Origin: a bacterium
GTDB lineage: Bacteria > Desulfobacterota > DSWW01
Length of the DNA stretch: 50,237 nt
Assembly (NCBI GenBank): GCA_028277985.1
Contig: JANQFG010000183.1
Location: forward strand, 1 to 50,237
Direction: 5' to 3'
Part shown: one piece after another, positions 34,001-39,962 of the stretch
Position numbering within the stretch: position 1 is the first letter of the stretch
Layout of the letters: each line of letters opens with the position of its first letter
The notes under the pieces: generated by a model
What the model was told of the DNA's origin: nothing
Seen by the model: only the letters and a program-made list of their open reading frames with translations
Databases searched by the model: none
Position numbers and translations under genes: made by a program

Positions 34001-34239
34001 GGGAGAGAATCAGGAAAGTCGGGTTGATTGATGGCGACAATCGCTTCCCGGATCAATTTGAAGACCCGGCCGCCCTGCTGGACTTTGCCTGGATAGAGAA
34101 CTTCAGGAACGGCATAACCTTGAGACTGAAGATCAACAACATCCTGCAGCAAAAAACCGTTTGGAGGCAAGGTGGTAGAGTCACCAGGGAATACAGTGAC
34201 CCCACGAAATTCAGTCTCAGAGTATCCTACAAGTTCTAG
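31045..34239 (+). CDS. TonB-dependent outer-membrane receptor, Pho-boxed operon
   Basis: 1064 residues. Signal peptide to about 31 (MPLFADA). Two N-terminal beta domains: about 32-110 (TLSVFVFLDGKPLANMEIVV) and a carboxypeptidase-regulatory-like domain at about 135-225 (HGTVLSGETQKPISNARVFV). Plug at about 245-355 (ALKRVVNLTLIDGKDVYVRG, GGGYIDIRT), then a 22-strand-type barrel to a C-terminal Phe (RVSYKF). TonB box candidate EVEEFIVLAP near 228-237. Substrate is not evident; no siderophore or cobalamin hallmark is seen. Last gene of a seven-gene operon behind a Pho-box array, so uptake of phosphate, polyphosphate or an organic phosphorus compound is inferred. Confidence 0.9.
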   Translation: MEQRAKTSILILFFAFILLFAPMPLFADAAGTLSVFVFLDGKPLANMEIVVDGKSSYKTDSDGSQKIRLKTGRHQVEISGKNEAGQNLGYIKKTVEIKEGKDTQIMARFLSEDDDLITIDAPLDGGETRMIESSGKAFLHGTVLSGETQKPISNARVFVRGTSVDARTSKDGSFQIEVPAGVPLSISIVHSEYASQTIDDLSLPKGEHVTRGFELSPASVEVEEFIVLAPKVKGSIARVVAEEKAAVSIANFLSSEELKKKGDSTAAEALKRVVNLTLIDGKDVYVRGLGERYANIEMNSLPLPSPDPLKRTVPLDIFPAGAIRSMKIQKSATPDIPASFGGGYIDIRTKERIKDDYMKLSVEAKGNTSTFDYVYTHEGSGTDWLGFDDGYREVDQDIRAGSQVIVGQRIKGLTTKDFTEEQLSKFTQDFVNRDYNVVQEKQAPGGALGLEGSKSFPIGDRSQFSLYGYYKYEIDSTSRTEDYFNYQFNSSTGELDQEPQQFGKIHKSLTEYVHNAFLNVGYTYEQVLRLQYTLLFTRNAEDVTRIVDGILGSNDEDMTRYYLDWEERTLFVHQLSGAFDYELFGNDTHFRFGCEYARADLFQPNNYNYTFINEPGFDGRPYLNHKLTNNLANRLESNDRVIAFFVKNKFHFDLLSSEDFLDLGVSMSSKERESRQERFFLNKVGAGTIVDDREMTGTIEDIYDTYVRPDIPYAERSLVADQLFLPADYYDAEVDELDVYMRLLLKPFKKVEVLAGVRHVDFSQTVYQYVEDRDNPDVSQRRNITRVPEELTVNDFYPSLAMKYIFDDRNIVDFAASRTYIVPDLREFTNGAYSHPYEVATIIGNPDLVNTDIYSIDLKYGHYFSGIQNIKFGLFFKYLVDPIEDALQQSTSLPVYTFINTDKATLYGLEIDGRKDLSFIHKSIKDFYISGNFSYTKSEVTLTEEQESTFSTNNRELQGLSPTVVNITLGYDTKRRSVTLSYNKMGERIRKVGLIDGDNRFPDQFEDPAALLDFAWIENFRNGITLRLKINNILQQKTVWRQGGRVTREYSDPTKFSLRVSYKF

Positions 34240-34276
34240 TCCGAAGAGCCCGTTCATTTGCCGATCAAGAAAAGAT

Positions 34277-34907
34277 CTACAAGAACGGGATCGATCCTTT
34301 GTTTCCAAGGGTGATATAGACCTGCAATGAGAATCCAAGCAACCAGTGAACGTAAACGCAAAACCAGACCGAGCCGCTCTTTCTGGCCAGGTAGCCCTGG
34401 AGGAGCGCGAAGGGAAAGGACCCGTACATCTCCGCAAGCGGCTTGTTCGTGTGGGCCACTGCGCACAGGCTGGCCTGGATCAGGTTTGCCACGGGCCCGA
34501 ATAGCTCGTACAGCGGCAAGAGCAAGAAGCCTCGAAACAGAAATTCCCAGCCCATGAGCTGCCTGAGCCGCCCCCATTCCCCTATCAATATGCCCTGTGC
34601 GTCCCCTGCACCCCACTTCGGGGTGGAGTAGTATGCCTGCATGCCCGGCACCTTGGCGAACAGATAACAGGACAGGAGTACCGCGATCGAAGCCAGGAAA
34701 GAAAGCCAGAGCCCATGCGCCAGTTTCCGATGCCGAGTCCATACTTGAATGGATTCATCCTGAGCAGGAGAAGAATCAACACCGGGAACGCGAGATGGGC
34801 GACCAGGGGGTGCTTCAGCGGGGCGGGGACGAGATGATTCTCCGACAGGTCAGGCAGAGGAAGAACACTGTGAACACTACATAAGCCACGGCCAGCGAAC
34901 GGTGCAT
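34277..34907 (-). pseudogene. CPBP (CAAX-type) intramembrane protease, two frameshifts
   Basis: Three frames join into one about 211-residue membrane protein. Frame 1 starts at ATG 34907 with GAGGAG upstream (MHRSLAVAYVVFTVFFLCLT). Frame 2 continues from about 34830 (KHPLVAHLAFPVLILLLLRM, NPFKYGLGIGNWR). Frame 3 continues from about 34711 (LWLSFLASIAVLLSCYLFAK) to the stop. The CPBP core is in frame 3: the ExxxR motif in MGWEFLFRGFLL, then AVAHTNKPLAEMYGSFPFAL and VHWLLG. Each junction needs one missing base, in CCCCGCCCC and GGGCTC contexts. Real decay or assembly indels. CPBP proteins cleave membrane substrates, including C-terminal sorting tails in some systems. Confidence 0.75.
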
Positions 34908-35096
34908 GAGGACTCCTCAATTGGTCAAACAAAAATGATATTTCACCTTGTGTGGGTTCGTCAAATCCCGCCGGCCCTCGCGATCCAGGTGTTCATCTAG
35001 GCTTCGATTCTGTTCGGGCACGAGCACGCACACGTGCACGGGCAACAGGTTTGGCCACTTGACTCGCTGGGAGAGATTTTCCTATCTTGTTGAGTC

Positions 35097-36329
35097 ATGA
35101 ACATCGAATTACAGCGAAGCATCGATCGCATATTCGGAAAGTGGATCTGCCGGTTTCTGTCCGTCTTCTATCGAGGAGAAAGGACACTTCCTTCCGGCCA
35201 TGTCCCGAAACGGATCCTGATCATCCTCATGTCCGAGATGGGCAGTCTCGTCCTGGCCCACCCGATGTTTTCTCGCCTGAAAGAGAAATACCCGGGGGTG
35301 TCCCTGCACGCCCTCCTGTTCGAAAAGAACAGGGAGTGCCTGGAAGTCCTTGATGTCCTTCCCCCTGAGAACATCCTTACGATCAACGACAAGTCCCTCG
35401 GGCAATTCGCGAAGAGCTGCCTCCTGGCCCTGTTCGGGATGCGCAAACAGAGGTTCGATGCGGTCATCGACTGCGAGCTTTTCGCGAGGGTCAGCAGTAT
35501 CTTCTCGGTTCTGAGCGGAGCGCCTCTGCGAGTGGGATTCCATCCTCACACGCAGGAGGGTCTCTACCGGGGGGAGTTCATCAACCGGCCGGTCCTGTAC
35601 AATCCATACCACCACATATCTCAACAGTTTCTGACCCTTGCGGAGGCGATCGACTCCCCAACGGAGCCCAAAGCAAAACGCAGGATGAAGGCGCAGGGAG
35701 ATCTGGCTGTCCCGGCGATTTCCTTTGGGCAGGACGAGATGGAGCGTATGGGGAGACGAGTGGCGGGTGATTTTCCCGAGATCCCTGGAAAAGACCTGGT
35801 GCTGATCTACCCGAGCGGCGGGATCCTGCCGATTCGCGCCTGGCCGCTGGAGAACTACTGTAGACTTGCCGGGGATCTGATCGCAGAAGGATATGCCGTC
35901 GGGGTGATCGGCCTGGCCGAAGACGGCCCCCTGGCAGCCAGGATCATATCCTGTTGCGGCGAGGAGGCCTGCATCGATCTCACGGGATACACGAAATCGA
36001 TCCGCGAGCTGATGATTCTGTTCCATTTTGCCTCGCTTCTGATCACGAATGACGGAGGGCCAGTGCATTTTGCCTCCATGACCCCCATACCGACCTTGGC
36101 CCTGTTTGGTCCGGAGTCTCCCGCCCTGTACGGCAGCCTGGATCCCGAGGCGATCAATTGCTTCCTGGGCATTTCGTGCTCGCCCTGCCTGACCGCCTAC
36201 AATCACCGCAATTCCCCGTGCGACGGAGACAACACCTGCCTCAAGGAGATCCGGCCGGAAGGAATCCTGGAGAGGGCCCTCGAGATCCTTCGGAGCGAGG
36301 GCAGGGTGAGGCCCGCGCCCCTGGCTTGA
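35097..36329 (+). CDS. Glycosyltransferase family 9 (heptosyltransferase-like)
   Basis: 410 residues. GT9 transfers heptose or related sugars from an ADP-sugar to lipopolysaccharide core at the inner membrane. Rossmann-like N-domain begins with RILIILMSEMGSLVLAHPMF; the C-domain has LVLIYPSGGILPIRAWPLEN and the nucleotide-site ITNDGGPVHFASMTPIPTLA followed by LFGPESPALYG. A Cys cluster (GISCSPCLTAYNHRNSPC) near the C-terminus is common in GT9. No ribosome site of note. It stands alone between repeats and could be a cell-envelope gene unrelated to the Pho theme. 34908-35096 holds GGGCACG/GCACG low-complexity sequence and no gene. Confidence 0.88.
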   Translation: MNIELQRSIDRIFGKWICRFLSVFYRGERTLPSGHVPKRILIILMSEMGSLVLAHPMFSRLKEKYPGVSLHALLFEKNRECLEVLDVLPPENILTINDKSLGQFAKSCLLALFGMRKQRFDAVIDCELFARVSSIFSVLSGAPLRVGFHPHTQEGLYRGEFINRPVLYNPYHHISQQFLTLAEAIDSPTEPKAKRRMKAQGDLAVPAISFGQDEMERMGRRVAGDFPEIPGKDLVLIYPSGGILPIRAWPLENYCRLAGDLIAEGYAVGVIGLAEDGPLAARIISCCGEEACIDLTGYTKSIRELMILFHFASLLITNDGGPVHFASMTPIPTLALFGPESPALYGSLDPEAINCFLGISCSPCLTAYNHRNSPCDGDNTCLKEIRPEGILERALEILRSEGRVRPAPLA

Positions 36330-36335
36330 GCCCTC

Positions 36336-36574
36336 TTCGTCCTCGTCGTCGTCCTCCTCGAACCGGTTCTGCACACGGTAATCCCCGTGCACAAACGCGG
36401 ATATTGCAGGGAGTTCTGGCTGCGGAGGCTGTAGCGACGTGGTGACTCTCCTGCGCAGTAAGCCCTCATTGCCCCTGGTTGGAGCCCATACAAGGGGCAA
36501 GTGTGGGAGCCAAAGGCTGAGAGCTCAAAGGGAAAATCCAACCTCGAGGACGAGGACGACGACGAGGACGAAGG
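36336..36574. repeat. TCGTC repeat element with inverted ends
   Basis: TTCGTCCTCGTCGTCGTCCT begins at 36336; its inverted counterpart (ending GAGGACGAAGG) lies at 36544-36574. The inner part has CACGGTAATCCCCGTG and GCGGATATTGC, the latter shared inverted with the copy near 39850. It sits between the glycosyltransferase and the pstS Pho box, a 361-base gap with no gene. Confidence 0.65.
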
Positions 36575-36591
36575 ATCGTGACGGCCCCCCA

Positions 36592-36635
36592 TTAACCCAA
36601 GGTTCACGGGTGGTTAACAATTTCTTAACATTCAT
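36592..36635 (+). promoter_or_regulatory. Pho box array of pstSCA
   Basis: Four 11-base steps: TTAACC 36592, TTCACG 36603, TTAACA 36614, TTAACA 36625. This is the clearest array, placed 56 bases before pstS, a gene known to be PhoB-activated in many bacteria, and it anchors the consensus used for the other sites. Confidence 0.88.
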
Positions 36636-36690
36636 CGCATACCTTATTCCGGAATGCTAAACCAGGCGTAGAAAAGGAGGAGGAGAGAAG

Positions 36691-37506
36691 ATGAGATTCA
36701 AAGCCCTTACGACCGTTCTGTTGCTGGTGGTCTTTTCAGCGGCTCCCCTTGCCCGGGCCGGGAACATCGTGATCAAAGGCTCGACCACGGTACTCCCGAT
36801 TGCCCAGAAGGTGGCTGAAGCGTACAAGGAGAAGTTCCCTGAAGCCCGGATCTCCATATCCGGCGGCGGATCGGGCAACGGGATCAAAGCCCTCATCGAC
36901 GGCATGACCGATATTGCCGACAGCTCCCGGTTCATCAAGGACAAGGAAGTGAAACAGGCGGTGGAAAACGGCCAATATCCGGTGCCCTTTGCAGTGGCCT
37001 ACGACTGCATCGTTCCGGTGGTCCATCCGAGCAACCCCGCGGTGGACATCAGCATGGATCAGTTGAAGGCGATCTACCAGGGACAGATCAAGAACTGGGA
37101 GGAGTTGGGCGGTCCGGACAAGAAGATCACGGTCATCTCCCGGGATACCTCGTCGGGAACCTACGAGGTGTGGGAGAAGATCGTCATGAGAAAGGAAAGG
37201 GTCTTCCCCGGTGCGCTCCTGCAGGCATCCAACGGTGCGATCGTCCAGGCCGTTTCCAAGAACAAGAATGCGATCGGATATATCGGCATCGGATATCTCA
37301 ACGACAGTGTGAAGCCCCTGACAGTGAATGGCGTCATGGGATCAGCGGAGACGACTCTGAACGGATCGTTCCCGATCAGCCGGCCTCTCTACATGTTTAC
37401 CCGGGGCTGGCCGGAAGGCGATACGCTCAAGTTCATCAATTTTGTGCTTCATCCGGAAAGGGGGCAGAAGCTCGTGGGAGAAATCGGCTTCGTACCTCTC
37501 TACTAG
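36691..37506 (+). CDS. pstS: Phosphate-binding protein PstS
   Basis: 271 residues, a short PstS. Signal peptide MRFKALTTVLLLVVFSAAPL to about residue 23. Phosphate-site loops are visible: IKGSTTVLPIAQ, SGGGSGNGIKALIDG, ADSSRFI and SRDTSSGTYEVWE. It binds phosphate in the periplasm and hands it to PstCA. ATG 36691 has AGGAGGAG upstream. First gene of pstS-pstC-pstA; pstB and phoU are elsewhere in the window. Confidence 0.96.
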   Translation: MRFKALTTVLLLVVFSAAPLARAGNIVIKGSTTVLPIAQKVAEAYKEKFPEARISISGGGSGNGIKALIDGMTDIADSSRFIKDKEVKQAVENGQYPVPFAVAYDCIVPVVHPSNPAVDISMDQLKAIYQGQIKNWEELGGPDKKITVISRDTSSGTYEVWEKIVMRKERVFPGALLQASNGAIVQAVSKNKNAIGYIGIGYLNDSVKPLTVNGVMGSAETTLNGSFPISRPLYMFTRGWPEGDTLKFINFVLHPERGQKLVGEIGFVPLY

Positions 37507-37521
37507 AGATCAGGGACAAGG

Positions 37522-38415
37522 ATGTCAATCCTAGCTCAAAGAAAAGAATGGGGGATCCGTTCCCTGTTCTTCTGTGTTGCCCTGGCTTCGATCACGATCC
37601 TCGTCCTGATCGTGATCTTCCTTTTTGCCGAAGGCCTTCCCATATTCAAACAGGTATCGGTCAAGGATTTCCTCTTCGGCGAGTACTGGTATCCAACGGC
37701 AGACCCTCCGGATTTCGGCATCTTCCCGCTCATTACGGCCTCGATTGCCGTTACCCTGATTTCTGCCCTGCTATCGATTCCCCTGGGCGTGATGACAGCG
37801 ATTTACCTTGCGGAGATCGCGACCCCGAGGGTACGCGAATGGGTCAAACCGGTCGTGGAGCTGCTTGCCGCTCTTCCCTCGGTGGTCATCGGTTTCTTTG
37901 GGATGGTCGTGGTGGCGCCTTTTCTTCAGGAGATGTTCGACATCGCCACGGGTCTGAACCTGTTCAACGCGTCCCTCATGCTCGCCTTCATGTCCATTCC
38001 GACGATCACGAGTATCTCCGAGGACGCCATCTACAGCGTCCCGGTGGAACTAAAGGAGGCGTCGCTTGCGGTGGGGGCGAACCACTGGCAGACCATTTCC
38101 CGGGTGATCGTACCCGCATCTCTCTCCGGCATCAGTACGGCAGTGATTCTTGGAATGTCCCGTGCCATCGGCGAAACCATGGTCGTGCTCATGGTGGCCG
38201 GCGGGGCGACCCTCGTGCCTTCTTCGCTGTTTGACCCGGTGAGACCGATGCCTGCTAGTATCGCCGCAGAGATGGCAGAGGCACCGTTTCGAGGCGAACA
38301 CTATTATGCCCTGTTTGCCACCGGCGTGGTTCTGTTCCTTTTCACGCTCCTTTTCAACCTTGTCGCAGACTATTACGCGCAGAAGTACAAGCAGGTGGGC
38401 GCTGCCACGCTGTAA
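37522..38415 (+). CDS. pstC: Phosphate ABC permease PstC
   Basis: 297 residues, six membrane helices. PstC marks include LPIFKQVSVKDFLFGEYWYP, TLISALLSIPLGVMTAIYLA, LLAALPSVVIGFFGMVV and the EAA loop EASLAVGANHWQTISRVIVP. Sits 15 bases after pstS and 11 before pstA. Confidence 0.96.
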   Translation: MSILAQRKEWGIRSLFFCVALASITILVLIVIFLFAEGLPIFKQVSVKDFLFGEYWYPTADPPDFGIFPLITASIAVTLISALLSIPLGVMTAIYLAEIATPRVREWVKPVVELLAALPSVVIGFFGMVVVAPFLQEMFDIATGLNLFNASLMLAFMSIPTITSISEDAIYSVPVELKEASLAVGANHWQTISRVIVPASLSGISTAVILGMSRAIGETMVVLMVAGGATLVPSSLFDPVRPMPASIAAEMAEAPFRGEHYYALFATGVVLFLFTLLFNLVADYYAQKYKQVGAATL

Positions 38416-38426
38416 AGGAAAGAAGG

Positions 38427-39401
38427 ATGGAAGCACCGAAAATACAGATCGTCCGTGATCGAGTGAGCGATACACCCGTGACCCCGCCACCGGCCGGCCG
38501 CCAGGACGCGGCCCTTGTCGAGAATATGCCCGGTCTGCACCCGCGACCCCGGAGGATACGCCGCCGCGTCGTGCAGGGAATCATGTTCGGCCTGTTCCGG
38601 AGCGCGGCAACCCTGAACGGCATCGTGCTGCTGGTGGTGGTTTCCTTTCTCGTTCTGAACGGGTGGCGGGCAATCAACTGGGACTTCCTCACGCAGGCGC
38701 CGACAGACGCCATGACCAAGGGCGGAATCCTTCCCTGCATCGTGGGGACCCTCTGCTTGAGTCTGGGAGCGATCCTGGTTGCATTTCCGATCGGCGTTGC
38801 GTCGGCAGTGTACCTCAACGAATACGCAAGGCCCGGCCGAATGATTCGCGTGATTCGACTCGGGATCAACAACCTGGCGGGTGTCCCTTCGGTCGTGTTT
38901 GGGCTTTTCGGGCTCGCCTTCTTCGTGATTTTCCTGAAGATGGGGGTCAGCATCCTGGCGGGAGCCCTCACCCTGGGGGCGATGACCCTCCCGGTGATTA
39001 TCGGGGCTTCGGAGGAGGCGTTGAGGGCCGTGCCGCAGTCGTACCGTGAGGCTTCGCTGGCCCTCGGCGCCACGCGCTGGCAGACCATCTATAGGGTGGT
39101 GCTACCGGCTGCCCTTCCCGGAATCCTGACCGGTGCCATCCTGGGCATCAGCCGTGCTGCCGGGGAGACGGCGCCGATCATGTTTACAGCCGCGGTCTTC
39201 TTTACCCCGGACCTTCCGGCCTCGATCTTCGACGAGATCATGGCGCTGCCGTATCATATCTACGTCCTTGCCACGGCAGGCACGGAGATCGAGAAGACGC
39301 GTCCTATCCAGTACGGGACCGCGCTCGTACTGATCGCCCTGGTTCTCGGAATGAACCTGGTGGCGATTGTCTATCGGTCACGACTGCGAAGGCGCGTGTA
39401 A
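38427..39401 (+). CDS. pstA: Phosphate ABC permease PstA
   Basis: 324 residues. About 55 hydrophilic, Pro/Arg-rich residues precede the first helix (GIVLLVVVSFLVL), longer than in E. coli PstA. Then the conserved core: GILPCIVGTLCLSLGAILVA, AGVPSVVFGLFGLAFFV and the EAA loop EASLALGATRWQTIYRVVLP. ATG 38427 follows AAAGGAAAGAAGG. It ends the operon; no pstB follows, unlike the usual pstSCAB-phoU order. Confidence 0.95.
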   Translation: MEAPKIQIVRDRVSDTPVTPPPAGRQDAALVENMPGLHPRPRRIRRRVVQGIMFGLFRSAATLNGIVLLVVVSFLVLNGWRAINWDFLTQAPTDAMTKGGILPCIVGTLCLSLGAILVAFPIGVASAVYLNEYARPGRMIRVIRLGINNLAGVPSVVFGLFGLAFFVIFLKMGVSILAGALTLGAMTLPVIIGASEEALRAVPQSYREASLALGATRWQTIYRVVLPAALPGILTGAILGISRAAGETAPIMFTAAVFFTPDLPASIFDEIMALPYHIYVLATAGTEIEKTRPIQYGTALVLIALVLGMNLVAIVYRSRLRRRV

Positions 39402-39418
39402 GGTGCAACCTTCGTGGG

Positions 39419-39536
39419 CACCAATTCGATTCTCTTGGGCGACGTCGCCCCCCCGTTTCTACTCTCCCGTGTAACTCACGAAGGCTTCTGCTGAGGCAAT
39501 ATGCGAGCAAAGTCGCCCTGCGAGATCGAATTGGTG
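39419..39536. repeat. Inverted repeat after pstA
   Basis: CACCAATTCGAT at 39419-39430 pairs with ATCGAATTGGTG at 39525-39536; pairing extends inward with gaps (GGGCGAC near 39437 against GTCGCCC near 39512). It may terminate pstSCA or be a mobile remnant. Confidence 0.6.
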
Positions 39537-39691
39537 ACAGGGAGGTCGCACAAGACGCACTTATTCTCCCTAACCGAAGACTGCTCTCAGCGGACGTAAT
39601 TGGGTGGCTGTCCCCAACTACATTCTGGACGACGTCCCGGCCAACTCAGAGGCGAGTGACGGGTGGCGAGTGGCTCTCTCCGTTCCAGCGC

Positions 39692-39915
39692 TTTCGTCTT
39701 CGTCGTCGTCCTCGAACCAGGCAGGGATCTTCTCGCTCCCCGCGTGCATCCCACGTGCCCAAGCCGGATCAAGTAGTGGACATTGCGAGCAAAGCGAAGC
39801 AATCTCCCGGCTTCACTGGGCAGGGGGATTGCTGCGTCGCCGGCGCTCCTCGCAATATCCGCGATTGCGTTCAGGGAACTCCGTGTGCTTGTTGAGATCG
39901 AGGACGAACGCCAAA
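39692..39915. repeat. TCGTC repeat plus palindromic ATTGCGAG element
   Basis: 39692-39717 is another TCGTC copy ending CTCGAACCAGG. 39781-39862 is a partly palindromic element: CATTGCGAGCAAAGCGAAGC is mirrored by GATTGCTGCGTCGCCGGCGC and CTCCTCGCAAT. GCAATATCCGCG and an inverted CGAGGACGAA follow near 39900. The 560-base gap 39402-39962 contains only these repeats. Confidence 0.6.
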
Positions 39916-39962
39916 CATTTGGGGGTGGGGTGGCTGACTCCTGACCCCTGGTCCCTGACCCC

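Noticed and set aside
34254..34742. 162-codon frame in the CPBP region
   Set aside because: Wrong frame of the protease gene; the ExxxR core and membrane segments are in the other frames.
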